Notes: a model not told the origin generated them from the sequence alone. Positions 44,703 to 54,426 are shown, counted from the stretch's first letter. The stretch is 64,000 nucleotides of DNA from Variovorax gossypii (GCF_003965815.1 NZ_RXOE01000002.1:744001-808000), one strand, 5' to 3'. Program-made: numbers and translations.

Positions 44703-46424
44703 CTAGAACTCCGCGCCTTCGACCAGGAAGCGCAGCCGGCGCACGCCCTGCCACTCGTCCGCATCGAGCCGGAACGCGAGCTTCACGCGTGGCGGCAGCG
44801 GCTCGGTGTGGCTGAACCACATCGCGTCGATCGGCTGGCCCTGGTGCCGGAGCTTGAGCGACAGGTGCTTCTCGCCCACCAGCCGTTGCGACACCACTTC
44901 CACTTCCTCGCTGAAGGTCGGCGGCGCGAAGCCCTGGCCCCACACCTCGCGGTGCAGCGTGTCGACGAGGTCGATGCGCATGTACTCGCGGGCGATGGGC
45001 CCGTCGGTCTCGATCTGGCGCGTGAGCGCGGACTCGGCCAGCAGCTCGCGCGCCACCTGCGCGAAGCCCTTCTCGAAGGTCTCGAAGTGCTCGCGCGCGA
45101 CGGTGCAGCCCGCCGCCATCGCGTGGCCGCCGAAGCGCAGCAGCACGCCGGGGTGGCGCTTGGCCACGAGGTCGAGCGCGTCGCGCAGGTGGAAACCCGG
45201 GATCGAGCGGCCCGAGCCTTTCAGCTCCTGCTCCTTGCCGGGCGCCCCGCTCGCAGCGAAGACGAAGGTGGGGCGGTGAAAGCGGTCCTTGATGCGCGAG
45301 GCCACGATGCCGACCACGCCTTCGTGGAAGCCCGCGTCGAACACGCTGATGGCGGGCGGCGGCGCTTCGATGCCCTCGCCGTCGGCGGCGAACAGCGACT
45401 CGGCCAGCAACAGCGCCTGGTCGCGCATGCCGCCCTCGATGTCGCGCCGCTCGCGGTTGATGCCGTCGAGCATGCGCGCGAGTTCTTCGGCGCGACCCGC
45501 GTCGTCGGTCAGCAGGCATTCGATGCCCAGCGTCATGTCCGACAGCCGGCCCGCGGCGTTGATGCGCGGGCCGAGAGCGAAGCCGAAGTCGAAGGTGGTC
45601 GCAACGGAAGCATTGCGCCCGGCCGCCTTGAACAGCGCCGCGACGCCGGCCGGCATGCTGCCAGCGCGGATGCGACGCAGGCCCTGCGCTACCAGGCGGC
45701 GGTTGTTGGCATCGAGCCGCACGACGTCGGCGACCGTGCCGAGCGCCACCAGCGGCAGCAGCGCATCGAGCTTCGGCTGGCTGGCCGTGTCGAACACGCC
45801 GCGCCTGCGCAGCTCCGAACGCAGCGCCAGCAGCACGTAGAACATGACGCCGACGCCGGCGATGCTCTTGCTCTCGAAGCCGCAGCCGGGCTGGTTGGGG
45901 TTGACCAGCACGTCGGCCGAGGGCAGCTCGGGTCCCGGCAGATGGTGGTCGGTCACCAGCACCTGCAGGCCGCGCGCCTTGGCGGCGGCCACGCCTTCGA
46001 CGCTGGCGATGCCGTTGTCGACGGTGATGAGCATGTCGGCGCCGCTCTCGGCCACGCGCTCGGCAATGGGCGGCGTGAGACCGTAGCCGTCGACCACGCG
46101 GTCGGGCACGAGGTAGCTCACGTTCTTCGCGCCCAGCAGGCGCAGGCCGCGCACGCCGACCGCGCAGGCGGTGGCACCGTCGCAGTCGTAGTCGGCGACG
46201 ATGCACAGGCGCCTGTCCTGCGCGATGGCGTCGGCCAGCAGCGCGGCGGCCTCGCGGGTACCGAGCAGCGCGTCGGGCGGCAGCAGCAGCGCGAGGCCGT
46301 CGTCGAGTTCTTCCTTGGCGCGCACGCCGCGCGCCGCGAAAAGCCTTGCCAGCAGCGGATGCACGCCGGCCTGTTCCAGCGCCCAGACGGTGCGCGGCGG
46401 AATGTCGCGGGCTACGATTTTCAT
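44703..46424 (-). CDS. recJ: Single-stranded-DNA-specific exonuclease RecJ
   Basis: A 5'-3' exonuclease of recombination and mismatch repair. The 573-residue product has the DHH phosphoesterase motifs VADYDCDGATA, ITVDNGIA, VTDHHLPG and GTVADVV, and the DHHA1 motif RFGGHAMAAG. The start ATG at 46422-46424 overlaps the TGA of the upstream gene. An upstream extension of the frame is a shadow of that gene. Confidence 0.97.
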   Translation of the reverse strand: MKIVARDIPPRTVWALEQAGVHPLLARLFAARGVRAKEELDDGLALLLPPDALLGTREAAALLADAIAQDRRLCIVADYDCDGATACAVGVRGLRLLGAKNVSYLVPDRVVDGYGLTPPIAERVAESGADMLITVDNGIASVEGVAAAKARGLQVLVTDHHLPGPELPSADVLVNPNQPGCGFESKSIAGVGVMFYVLLALRSELRRRGVFDTASQPKLDALLPLVALGTVADVVRLDANNRRLVAQGLRRIRAGSMPAGVAALFKAAGRNASVATTFDFGFALGPRINAAGRLSDMTLGIECLLTDDAGRAEELARMLDGINRERRDIEGGMRDQALLLAESLFAADGEGIEAPPPAISVFDAGFHEGVVGIVASRIKDRFHRPTFVFAASGAPGKEQELKGSGRSIPGFHLRDALDLVAKRHPGVLLRFGGHAMAAGCTVAREHFETFEKGFAQVARELLAESALTRQIETDGPIAREYMRIDLVDTLHREVWGQGFAPPTFSEEVEVVSQRLVGEKHLSLKLRHQGQPIDAMWFSHTEPLPPRVKLAFRLDADEWQGVRRLRFLVEGAEF

Positions 46425-47389
46425 AGCGCCTCCAGCATGGTGGCAGCCTGCTTGCGCTCGAACAGGCTCTTCGCCCAGCGCGCCAGGCCGCGCGGCTGCA
46501 CGGTGTAGCGCTGCGAGGCGCGGTCGCCGCACAGCGTGAGCGACACGTCGCGCGCGCCGCGCGTGTAGTCGGCCAGCAATGCGGCCAGCGGACCGGCGTC
46601 GAGCGCCTGCCAGGCGGCGGCCCAGCCGATGCCGTCGTCGCGCAGCGCGGCGATGCGCAGGGTGTCGTTCACGGTCGGCGCCGTCGCCGGTTCCGCGGCT
46701 TCCTTCTTCAGCGCGCCGGTGCCGGCGAGCCAGAAGGAGTTGATCGGCGGCACGCCGCGTGCGGTGCGCTCGTCGTTCACGCGCTGGGTGTACAGCAGCA
46801 TCTGCATTTCGTTCTGCAGCCGGCGCAGCGGCCGCGCGGCGTCGGCCAGCGGCGACCACTGCGAGACCGGGTAGCCCACCGCGCGGTCGATGGAGGCGGT
46901 GGCCAGCCCGTCGAAGATGCCGGCGCGCGCCAGCCAGCGGCCGGGCACGGGCGAGGCGTGCAGCGCGATGCCGTCTTCCTCGAAGAACGGACGCGCGGCT
47001 GCCAGCAGGGCGGCCGATTCGCCTGCGTCGATCTCGATGGATGCCGGGTCGCCCAGTACCACGTCGTCGATGCCGACCTGCCAGTTGCACAGCGTGACCA
47101 GCCCCCAGCCTTCGGTGTCGCCGGGCGCGGCGATGCCCAGCCGGCGCGCTTCGAGCGCGGCCCAGGGGATGCAGCCGTCGGGCGAGGCGATGCCCAGCGC
47201 CTGCGCCAGCGCGCGTTCATGCGGAGGCGAGCGCGTGCTTTCGTCCTGCGTATCGGTGTCGGCGAGGGTGAGGCGGGAGAGCAGGCTTTCGAGATTGGGG
47301 AGCCGAAGCGTGGGCAAGGCCGCGCGGCACGACGGGGAACCGCGGCCGGCGAAGGGAATCAGTAATTGGCGTGGGGAGGTTTCGGCCAT
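46421..47389 (-). CDS. RpfE-type putative regulatory protein (phosphoglycerate-mutase-like)
   Basis: The 322-residue product lacks signal peptide and membrane segments. It has segments such as PWAALEARRLGI, WGLVTLCNWQVGIDDV and VPPINSFWLAGTGALKK, which I associate with the RpfE-type proteins encoded beside recJ in Xanthomonas and beta-proteobacteria; these are annotated as regulators or PGM-like without proven activity. It is translationally coupled to recJ (ATGA overlap). It is divergent from lolC with 55 bases between starts. Confidence 0.7.
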   Translation of the reverse strand: MAETSPRQLLIPFAGRGSPSCRAALPTLRLPNLESLLSRLTLADTDTQDESTRSPPHERALAQALGIASPDGCIPWAALEARRLGIAAPGDTEGWGLVTLCNWQVGIDDVVLGDPASIEIDAGESAALLAAARPFFEEDGIALHASPVPGRWLARAGIFDGLATASIDRAVGYPVSQWSPLADAARPLRRLQNEMQMLLYTQRVNDERTARGVPPINSFWLAGTGALKKEAAEPATAPTVNDTLRIAALRDDGIGWAAAWQALDAGPLAALLADYTRGARDVSLTLCGDRASQRYTVQPRGLARWAKSLFERKQAATMLEAL

Positions 47390-47444
47390 CCCCTTATTGT
47401 CCGGGAAGCCCCAGGGCCATCCGGAATGCCACAATTCCGACCCT

Positions 47445-48701
47445 ATGCGACTTCCTTATGAACTGCAGCTCGGCTGGCGCTACACGCGCGCGGGACGGGC
47501 GACGCGGCGCAACGGCTTCATCTCCTTCATCTCCGGTGTCTCGATGCTCGGCATCGCGCTGGGCGTGGCGGCGCTGATCATTGTGCTCAGTGTGATGAAC
47601 GGCTTCCAGAAGGAAGTGCGCGACCGCATGCTCGGCGTGGTGTCGCACATCGAGATCTTCTCGCGCGACGGCCAGGCGCTGCAGCAGCTCGACGAGATCA
47701 TGGCGGCGGCGCGCAAGCACCCCGAGGTGGTCGGCGCGGCGCCCTTCATCAACACCCAGGCGCTCATCGCGCGCGGCGAGGACATGAAGGGCACGATCGT
47801 GCGCGGCATCGATCCCAAGCTCGAGCCCGAGGTCACCGACATCAACGGCATCGCCTCCAGGGGCACCTTCGACAAGCTCGTGCCGGGCCAGTTCGGCATC
47901 GTGCTCGGCGCGGAGCTGGCGCGTTCGCTCTTCGTGCAGCCGGGCGACCAGGTCACGCTGGTGGCGCCGGGCGGGCAGGTCACGCCGGCGGGCGTGGTGC
48001 CGCGGCTGAAGCAGTTCACCGTGGTCGGCACCTTCGACTCGGGCCACTACGAATACGACTCCGCGCTGGCCATGGTGCACGAGCAGGACGCCGCCAAGGT
48101 GTTCCGCCTCGAGGGCCCCACCGGCATCCGGCTGAAGCTCAAGAACCTCAACGAGGCGCGCGACGTGGCCGACCAGCTCGCAGTCACGCTGCCGGGCGAG
48201 TTCCTCATCCGCGACTGGACGCGCCAGAACAAGACCTGGTTCGCGGCCGTGCAGGTCGAGAAACGCATGATGTTCATCATCCTCACGCTGATCGTGGCGG
48301 TGGCGGCCTTCAACCTGGTCTCCACGCTCGTCATGACCGTGACCGACAAGCGCGCCGACATCGCCATCCTGCGCACGCTTGGCAGCTCGCCGCGCAGCAT
48401 CATGGGCATCTTCGTGGTGCAGGGCGCAATGGTGGGCGTGATCGGCACCGTGGCCGGACTGCTGCTGGGCCTGGGCATCGCCTACAACATCGACGTGATC
48501 GTGCCCTTCCTGGAGCAGCTCTTCCACGCGAGCTTCCTGCCGAAGGACATCTACCTGATCAGCAAGATGCCGAGCGATCCGCAGCAAAGCGACATCGTTC
48601 CCATCGCGATCATTTCCCTGGTGCTGGCCTTCGTCGCCACGCTGTACCCGAGCTGGCGCGCCAGCCGCGTGAACCCTGCCGAAGCCCTGCGCTATGAGTG
48701 A
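47445..48701 (+). CDS. lolC: Lipoprotein-releasing ABC transporter permease LolC/LolE
   Basis: The 418-residue product has the usual N-terminal motif [33 protein letters not shown] (in parts: [25 protein letters not shown]), a periplasmic domain and three C-terminal helices, with the FtsX-like segment [21 protein letters not shown]. It extracts lipoproteins from the inner membrane to LolA. A single LolC/E-type gene is present, so it may work as a homodimer (LolF-like). lolD overlaps its end by eight bases. Confidence 0.93.
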   Translation: MRLPYELQLGWRYTRAGRATRRNGFISFISGVSMLGIALGVAALIIVLSVMNGFQKEVRDRMLGVVSHIEIFSRDGQALQQLDEIMAAARKHPEVVGAAPFINTQALIARGEDMKGTIVRGIDPKLEPEVTDINGIASRGTFDKLVPGQFGIVLGAELARSLFVQPGDQVTLVAPGGQVTPAGVVPRLKQFTVVGTFDSGHYEYDSALAMVHEQDAAKVFRLEGPTGIRLKLKNLNEARDVADQLAVTLPGEFLIRDWTRQNKTWFAAVQVEKRMMFIILTLIVAVAAFNLVSTLVMTVTDKRADIAILRTLGSSPRSIMGIFVVQGAMVGVIGTVAGLLLGLGIAYNIDVIVPFLEQLFHASFLPKDIYLISKMPSDPQQSDIVPIAIISLVLAFVATLYPSWRASRVNPAEALRYE

Positions 48702-49371
48702 AGTTGTATTGAAGGCCCGTGGACTGACCAAGCGGTTCCACGAGGGGCGGCTCGACCTGACCGTGCTGCATGGCGTCGACCTCGACGTGCATGCCGGCGA
48801 AACGCTCGCCATCGTCGGCGCCTCCGGCTCCGGCAAGAGTACGCTGCTGCACCTGATGGGCGGCCTCGACGAGCCCACGGCTGGCAAGGTCGAGCTGCTG
48901 GGCAAGGACATCGCGCATGCCGATCCGGCGGAGCAGGGCCGTCTGCGCAACCAGCACCTGGGCTTCGTCTACCAGTTCCATCACCTGCTGCCCGAGTTCA
49001 GCGCGCTCGACAACGTGGCGATGCCGCTGAAGATCCGCCGCACCGAGCCTCATGCGGCGGCGCAGTCGGCAGCGAAGATCCTCGAGAGCGTGGGCCTGGG
49101 CCAGCGCCTGCACCACCGTCCGGCAGAACTCTCGGGCGGAGAGCGTCAGCGCGTGGCGATCGCGCGCGCGCTGGTCACCGAGCCGGCCTGCGTGCTGGCC
49201 GACGAGCCCACCGGCAACCTCGACCGCAGCACGGCCGATACCGTGTTCGCATTGATGCTCGATCTCGCGCACCGGCATGGCACCGCCTTCGTGATGGTCA
49301 CGCACGACCAGGACCTGGCGAAGCGCTGCGACCGGGTGTTGCAGCTGGTGGCGGGGCGCCTGGCGGGTTGA
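48694..49371 (+). CDS. lolD: Lipoprotein-releasing ABC transporter ATPase LolD
   Basis: The 225-residue ATPase has Walker [10 protein letters not shown], signature [10 protein letters not shown], Walker [12 protein letters not shown] and switch His VTHDQDL. It powers the LolC/E permease encoded just upstream. The start overlaps lolC by eight bases. It is followed by repeat B copy 1. Confidence 0.96.
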   Translation: MSEVVLKARGLTKRFHEGRLDLTVLHGVDLDVHAGETLAIVGASGSGKSTLLHLMGGLDEPTAGKVELLGKDIAHADPAEQGRLRNQHLGFVYQFHHLLPEFSALDNVAMPLKIRRTEPHAAAQSAAKILESVGLGQRLHHRPAELSGGERQRVAIARALVTEPACVLADEPTGNLDRSTADTVFALMLDLAHRHGTAFVMVTHDQDLAKRCDRVLQLVAGRLAG

Positions 49372-49382
49372 GACCGGTCTTT

Positions 49383-49497
49383 CTCCCTCCCCCTCTGGGG
49401 GAGGGCAGGGGTGGGGGCACGGCGGCGTTCAACAAAGCACTGCGCCGAACAATCGCAGCTTGCCCCCATCCCAACCTTCCCCCAGAGGGGGAAGGGG
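49383..49497. repeat. Long inverted repeat family B, copy 1
   Basis: Left arm CTCCCTCCCCCTCTGGGGGA... and right arm ...CCCCCAGAGGGGGAAGGGG are inverted copies of about 37 bases around a 40-base centre. The left arm itself contains the palindrome CCCCCTCTGGGGG. The same structure recurs at 57293-57405. It lies between convergent lolD and the sigma-factor gene, and may act as a transcription end. Confidence 0.9.
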
Positions 49498-50259
49498 CTA
49501 ACACAGGGCTGCTTCGTGCTCTTCGTTCGCCGGCCTGGCATCGAGCGGCAAGACACACAACACCTTCCCGCCCAGCGTCAGCACCAGCCCGAGCCGGCCG
49601 CCCATCTGCATGACCTGGCAGATGGTGCGCGGCGTTCCGCCATTGGACGCCGACATCGACAAGGCCCGCGCGGGCGGCTGCCTCAGCATCGCGAACAGCA
49701 TGCGCGCATCGCAATCCTGCAGCGCCTGCCGGTAGACATGGAAGATCGCGTCCGATGACCCGGCTTCGTCCCGGTCCTTTTCCTGGCGCAGCCGCAGCAA
49801 TGCGCGATGCAGCTGCTGCCTGCAGGCCGCCTCGGTCCTGCCGCCAGCCTCGGCGATTTCCCTGAAGCTGGCTTCGAAGACTTCGCGCAGCAGCACCGCG
49901 GCGCCGTCGGTCGGCGAGAGCCTCGCAGCGATCAACCTCAGCGCCCGCTCGATGGACTCGGCCTGCGCCGCCTCGGCCTCCGCTGACGGCGCTTCGAGTG
50001 AGCGCCCTTCGGCCTCTTTCAGCCACCGCTGCATCCACCCGTCCCGCCGCAGCCTGTCGATCGCGAGGTTCTGCATCACGGTCGTCAGCCAGGCCTGCAC
50101 CGAATCCGGCCCGGGCCCGTCGCCGGCTTCCAGCGCGCGCAGGTAGCTGTCCTGCACCACGTCCTCGGCATCCGCCGGGCCGCCGAGCATGCGCGCCGCC
50201 GCGCGAACCAGCTGGCCGCGCAGTGCCGGGAATTGCGAGAGATAGCGTTCATCGAGCAT
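49498..50259 (-). CDS. ECF-type RNA polymerase sigma factor with C-terminal extension
   Basis: The 253-residue product has sigma region 2 (ADAEDVVQDSYLRALE, then WLTTVMQNLAIDRLRRD) and region 4 (LSPTDGAAVLLREVFEASFREIAEAGGRTEAACRQQLHRA, about residues 113-152). A further 90 residues form an extra C-terminal domain, as in SnoaL-like extended ECF groups, though I cannot confirm that fold. No anti-sigma gene is adjacent. Target genes are unknown; the divergent ClpP-like gene is the nearest neighbour. Confidence 0.88.
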   Translation of the reverse strand: MLDERYLSQFPALRGQLVRAAARMLGGPADAEDVVQDSYLRALEAGDGPGPDSVQAWLTTVMQNLAIDRLRRDGWMQRWLKEAEGRSLEAPSAEAEAAQAESIERALRLIAARLSPTDGAAVLLREVFEASFREIAEAGGRTEAACRQQLHRALLRLRQEKDRDEAGSSDAIFHVYRQALQDCDARMLFAMLRQPPARALSMSASNGGTPRTICQVMQMGGRLGLVLTLGGKVLCVLPLDARPANEEHEAALC

Positions 50260-50340
50260 CGGCGCAGCTTGCCATAGCGCGCAATGTCACGAAACTGTGG
50301 GCTTGTTCGTCAAGACAGTTCAACCAAAGGAGCTTTCTTC

Positions 50341-50958
50341 ATGCAGCCCACCATGTTCTCAATGGAATCGGAAGACGACACCAAGCCCGCCGCCACCGCC
50401 GAGCCGCGCAACTCCTACCTGGAGGAAAAGGCGTTCAAGTCGCGAACGCTGCTGATCTTCGGCACCATCAGCGACTCCGTGGCCGCCGACGTGACGCGCC
50501 GGCTCATCGCGCTGGACGCCGACAGCCCCGAGAAGCCCATCGACATCCTCGTGAGCTCGCCTGGCGGGCACCTGGAGTCGGGCGATGCGATCCACGACAT
50601 CGTGCGCTTCATCAGCGCGCCGGTGAACATGATCGGCACCGGCTGGGTGGGCAGCGCGGCCACCCACCTGTTCCTGGCGGCGCCGCGCGAGCGCCGCGTG
50701 TGCCTGCCGAACACGCGCTTCCTGATCCACCAGCCCAGCGGCGGCGCGGGCGGGCAGGCGACAGACATCGCCATCCAGGCGCAGGAAATCATCAAGGCCC
50801 GCCAGCGCATCGCGCACGAGATCGCGCGCGAGACCGGCAAGCCCATCGACGTGGTGCTGGCCGACATCGAACGCGACCGCTGGCTGTCGGCCGAGGAGGC
50901 CGTGGAGTACGGCTTGGTCTCGCGCATCATCCAGCGCAAGACCGAGCTGAAAGGCTGA
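50341..50958 (+). CDS. ClpP-family serine protease, stand-alone paralogue
   Basis: The 205-residue product aligns with ClpP around its active site: Ser105 (GSAATHL), His130 (LIHQPSGG) and Asp179 (ERDRWLSAEEAVEYGLV) hold the catalytic positions. There is a 20-residue extra N-terminus without propeptide features. clpX is not nearby, so this is probably a second ClpP. The start at 50341 follows AAAGGAG; an upstream ATG (50284) lacks a ribosome-binding site. The segment before Ser differs from the usual QAASMG. Confidence 0.9.
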   Translation: MQPTMFSMESEDDTKPAATAEPRNSYLEEKAFKSRTLLIFGTISDSVAADVTRRLIALDADSPEKPIDILVSSPGGHLESGDAIHDIVRFISAPVNMIGTGWVGSAATHLFLAAPRERRVCLPNTRFLIHQPSGGAGGQATDIAIQAQEIIKARQRIAHEIARETGKPIDVVLADIERDRWLSAEEAVEYGLVSRIIQRKTELKG

Positions 50959-50970
50959 TCGCGTGCCGGA

Positions 50971-51360
50971 TCAGGCCTTGGGCTTGTAGGCCACCACGTC
51001 GATTTCCACGCGCGCGTCGACCATCAGCCGCGCCTCGGTGGTCGAGCGCGCCGGCTTGTTTTCACCGAAATAGCTCATGTAGATGCGGTTGAAGGCACCA
51101 AAGTCGCGCGCGTCCTGCAGCCAGCAGGTGCTCTTGCACACGTCGTCGAGCGTGGCGCCGGCCAGCGCGAGCACGGTCTTGATGTTCTCCATCACCTGGC
51201 GCGTCTGCGCCTCGATGCCGCCGGCCACGATCTCGCCTTCCTTGTTCACGGGCACCTGGCCCGACACGTAGATGAAGTCGCCGGCGCGCACGGCCGGGGA
51301 GAAGGGGCGGACCTGGCGGTCGGAAGCCAGGGGCGGGGCGCCGAGGTATTCGAGGGGCAT
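50971..51360 (-). CDS. RidA family enamine/imine deaminase
   Basis: The 129-residue product has the RidA/YjgF fold markers VRAGDFIYVSGQVPV, GGIEAQTRQVMENIKTVL, and the C-terminal EARLMVDARVEIDVVAY, where the conserved Arg that binds the carboxylate is in the DARVEI segment. RidA hydrolyses reactive 2-aminoacrylate and related enamines produced by PLP dehydratases. It is divergent from the peptide/D-amino-acid operon, which encodes such a dehydratase. Confidence 0.92.
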   Translation of the reverse strand: MPLEYLGAPPLASDRQVRPFSPAVRAGDFIYVSGQVPVNKEGEIVAGGIEAQTRQVMENIKTVLALAGATLDDVCKSTCWLQDARDFGAFNRIYMSYFGENKPARSTTEARLMVDARVEIDVVAYKPKA

Positions 51361-51430
51361 GGGAACTCCTTGTGTGATGAAAGGAAAGAGAAACGGAAAG
51401 AGCGGAAACGAGCCGCGAGTATCCCTCTGA

Positions 51431-51449
51431 TTTGAAAATCTATTTCAAA
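51431..51449. promoter_or_regulatory. AT-rich perfect palindrome, candidate operator for the RpiR regulator
   Basis: TTTGAAA (51431-51437), ATCTA, TTTCAAA (51443-51449) form perfect seven-base arms around five bases, in the region between divergent ridA and the peptide-binding-protein gene. RpiR-family proteins are generally known to bind short palindromes with GAAA/TTTC-type halves. A weaker AACCC/GGGTT inverted repeat follows at 51452-51469. Confidence 0.5.
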
Positions 51450-51562
51450 ATAACCCCTGAACAAGGGTTAACACGGATGATTTGGCATGAATACTGCTTC
51501 AAAGTCCGGGCCGAAGAGAAATTTTCTTTCACAAACCAGCCCGCCTCATGAAGGAGTTCCCC

Positions 51563-53137
51563 ATGCCCCACGCCGGTCTTGCCCAGTGTCTGCCCAAGCT
51601 GTCCAAACGCAGCCTGCTGGGCGCCTCCCTGCTCGTGATGCTGTGCGCCGCGCTGCCCCAACAGGGCGCCCACGCACAGGGCCCGCGCAACTTCGCCACG
51701 CTGGCGATGGTGGCCGAGCCGCAGACGCTCGACCCGATGGCGTCCACCGCCGACCTGGTCGGAACCATCATGCAGCACGTCTACGAGACGCTCTACACCT
51801 TCGACGCCAAGTGGAACGTGGTGCCGATGCTGGCCGAGGGCATGCCGAAGATCTCCGCCGACGGCAAGACCTACGCCATCACCCTGCGCAAGGGCGTGAT
51901 GCTGCACAGCGGCCGTGAGCTCACTGCCGACGACGTGGTGGCCAGCCTGCAGCGCTGGATGGACCAGTCGCCGCGCGGCAAGGCCGTGGGCAAGGAAGTC
52001 GACAGCCTCAAGGCCAAGGGCCCGCTGGCGGTCGAGATCGTGCTGAAGGAACCCTACGCGCCGCTGCTCTCGCAGCTCGCGCTGCCCAGCGGCATGGCCG
52101 CCATCATGGCCAAGGACTCCATCGCCTCGCCGCTGAAGGACTTCGTGGGCACCGGCCCCTACAAGTTCAAGGAGCGCCGCCCCGACCAGTTCGTGCTGCT
52201 TACGCGCTTCGACAAGTACAGCGCGCGCAAGGAGGCCGCCAGCGGCTACGGCGGCAAGCGCGAGGCGGCCATCGAGGAGCTGCGCTTCGTGCCCGTGCCC
52301 AACGCCAGCACCCGCGTCGAGGGCGCGCTGGCCGGCCAGTACGACTTTGCCGACCTGCTGCCGGTGGAGGCGCTGCCGCGCCTGGAGAAGTCGGGCGGCA
52401 AGACCGTGCCGATCATGACGCCCTCGTTCGGCTTCCCGTACCTCGTGCTCAACACCAAGGAAGGCGTGGCCGCCAGCCAGCCGGTGCGCCAGGCGATCCA
52501 GACCGCGCTGGGCGAAGGCGAGATGCTCGCCGCCGGCTTCGGCGACACGCGCTTCTTCGTGGCCGAGGCCAACCACTTCCCGAAGGGCTCGCCCTTCTAC
52601 TCGGCCGCAGGCGCCGACCAGTACAACCAGCGCAACGCCGCCAAGGCCAAGGAAGCCGCCGCCAAGGCCGGCTACAAGGGCGAGCCGATCCGCGTGCTCA
52701 CCAGCCGCCAGTACGACTTCCACTACAACATGGCGCTCCTGATGGCCGAGCAGCTCAAGCGCGCCGGCTTCAAGGTCGACCTCAACGTGGTCGACTGGGC
52801 CACGCTGGTGCAGCGCCGCAACGACGCCAAGCTGTGGGACATCTACGTCACCCACTCGGGCCAGTTCCCCGAGCCCATGCTCTCGCCGCCGCAGCTCGGC
52901 GACGGCGCGCCCGGCTGGTGGGATTCGCCCGCCAAGAAGACGGCGCTGCAGGCCTTCAACGTCGAGAGCGACCCTGCCAAGCGCGGCGCGCTGTGGGGCA
53001 AGGTGCAGCAGGTGGTGTACGACGAGGTGCCGTACATCAACGTCGGCAAGTTCAACGGCCTCTCGGCCAAGAGCCCGGCGCTGGACAACTACCAGCCCGC
53101 GACCTGGCCGTTCTTCTGGAACGCGAAGATCAAGTAA
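51563..53137 (+). CDS. Periplasmic peptide-binding protein of dipeptide ABC transporter
   Basis: The 524-residue product has a signal peptide (cut after GAHA) and the SBP_bac_5 fold: EPQTLDPMASTADLVGTIMQHVYETL, MLAEGMPKISADGKTY, VLHSGRELTADDVV-like, and FVGTGPYKFKE near 200. It delivers a peptide or related ligand to the permease genes downstream. The start ATG at 51563 is chosen because AAGGAG (51551-51556) lies at ideal distance; the ATG at 51548 overlaps that site. First gene of the plus-strand operon. Confidence 0.93.
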   Translation: MPHAGLAQCLPKLSKRSLLGASLLVMLCAALPQQGAHAQGPRNFATLAMVAEPQTLDPMASTADLVGTIMQHVYETLYTFDAKWNVVPMLAEGMPKISADGKTYAITLRKGVMLHSGRELTADDVVASLQRWMDQSPRGKAVGKEVDSLKAKGPLAVEIVLKEPYAPLLSQLALPSGMAAIMAKDSIASPLKDFVGTGPYKFKERRPDQFVLLTRFDKYSARKEAASGYGGKREAAIEELRFVPVPNASTRVEGALAGQYDFADLLPVEALPRLEKSGGKTVPIMTPSFGFPYLVLNTKEGVAASQPVRQAIQTALGEGEMLAAGFGDTRFFVAEANHFPKGSPFYSAAGADQYNQRNAAKAKEAAAKAGYKGEPIRVLTSRQYDFHYNMALLMAEQLKRAGFKVDLNVVDWATLVQRRNDAKLWDIYVTHSGQFPEPMLSPPQLGDGAPGWWDSPAKKTALQAFNVESDPAKRGALWGKVQQVVYDEVPYINVGKFNGLSAKSPALDNYQPATWPFFWNAKIK

Positions 53138-53157
53138 GAAGGCGGAGACACACAGCC

Positions 53158-54426
53158 ATGCCGTCGCGTCGCCAACTTCTGCAAGCCAGCGCACTGGTCT
53201 CCGGCCTCGGGGCCCTCGGCCTCGAATCCTCCCTTGCCTTCGCCGCCCGGGCTGCCGCCCAGGGCCCGGTCTACGCCTACGTCGGCACCTACAGCGACGG
53301 CGGCAAGCCGTGGCGCGGCGGGCGCGGACAGGGCGTGCACCAGTTCGTGCTCGACGGCGCCACCGGCGCGCTCAAGCCCATTGCGGGCGCACCGGCGGCC
53401 GTGGCCAGCACGGGCGAGGGCGCGAAGCTGCGCAACCCTGCCTCGCTCGCGCGCCATCCGAAGCTGCCGATGCTCTATGCGGCCAACGAATTCGAGGCCG
53501 GCTCGGTCTCGGCCTTCCGTATCGGCGCGAACGGCGCGCTGACATTCGTCTCCGAAACGCCCTGCGGCGGCAAGGACCCGGCCTACATCAGCGTGCACCC
53601 CGACGGCCGCTTTCTCTTCACCGCCAACTACGCGAGCGGCGACGTCAGCGTGCTCGCGCTGCGCGCCGACGGCACGCCAGATGCCAGCGTTGCAGCCGTC
53701 GTCTACAAGGACGTGGAAGCCTGCGGTGCGTCCACCCCCTGCAAGCCCGGCGCCGATGTGGTGCCGCAGGCCGCGCGCTCGCACGAAGGCTTCGCCACCA
53801 GCGACCACGACGGCCCGCACGCCCACATGGTGCATGCCGACCCGAAGGGCGACTTCGTGCTGGTGGCCGACCTGGGGCTCGACCGCGTCATCTCGTACCG
53901 CTTCGACCGCATCACCGGCGTGCTGAGCCAGCCGAGCACGGTGGCCGTGTCGGAAAGCTCCGGCGCGCGCCACTTCGTGTTCCACCCGAACGGCAAGTGG
54001 CTCTACCTGGTGAACGAAGAGGCATCGACCATCGCCTTCATGCGCTACGACAACGCCACCGGCGTGCTCACGCTGGCGAGCGAGATCTCGGCGCTGCCCA
54101 AGGGCTTCAAGGGCACCAGCTACGCATCGGGCATCCGCATGCTGCCGGACGGCCAGCACTTCGTGTCGCTCAACCGGCTGCACGACTCGATCTCGATCTT
54201 CAAGGTCGACGCCCGCACCGGCGCTCCCACGCTGGTGCGCGAGGAATGGTCGCGCGGCAACTACCCGCGCAGCTGCACGCTCGACCCGAGCGGCCGCTTC
54301 CTCTACGTGTGCCACAACAAGCAGGGCGACAACGTGACCGTCTTCCGCGTGAAGGGGGGCGACATCCAGTTCACCGGCCAATACGTCGCGGTGGGCAGCG
54401 CGGCAGCCATCGAGTTCTCCGCGTGA
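53158..54426 (+). CDS. Lactonase-family seven-bladed beta-propeller protein, probably Tat-exported
   Basis: The 422-residue product has a twin-arginine-like leader (SRRQLLQASALVSG) with cut near AAA-Q, and propeller repeats: YAYVGTYSDG, NPASLARHPKLPMLYAANE, DPAYISVHPDGRFLFTANY, GPHAHMVHADPKGDF, HFVFHPNGKWLYLVNEE, SCTLDPSGRFLYVCHN. These fit the PF10282 6-phosphogluconolactonase-like family. Substrate unknown. It sits inside the peptide-transporter operon between the binding protein and the permease (21 bases after, one-base overlap before). Confidence 0.9.
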   Translation: MPSRRQLLQASALVSGLGALGLESSLAFAARAAAQGPVYAYVGTYSDGGKPWRGGRGQGVHQFVLDGATGALKPIAGAPAAVASTGEGAKLRNPASLARHPKLPMLYAANEFEAGSVSAFRIGANGALTFVSETPCGGKDPAYISVHPDGRFLFTANYASGDVSVLALRADGTPDASVAAVVYKDVEACGASTPCKPGADVVPQAARSHEGFATSDHDGPHAHMVHADPKGDFVLVADLGLDRVISYRFDRITGVLSQPSTVAVSESSGARHFVFHPNGKWLYLVNEEASTIAFMRYDNATGVLTLASEISALPKGFKGTSYASGIRMLPDGQHFVSLNRLHDSISIFKVDARTGAPTLVREEWSRGNYPRSCTLDPSGRFLYVCHNKQGDNVTVFRVKGGDIQFTGQYVAVGSAAAIEFSA

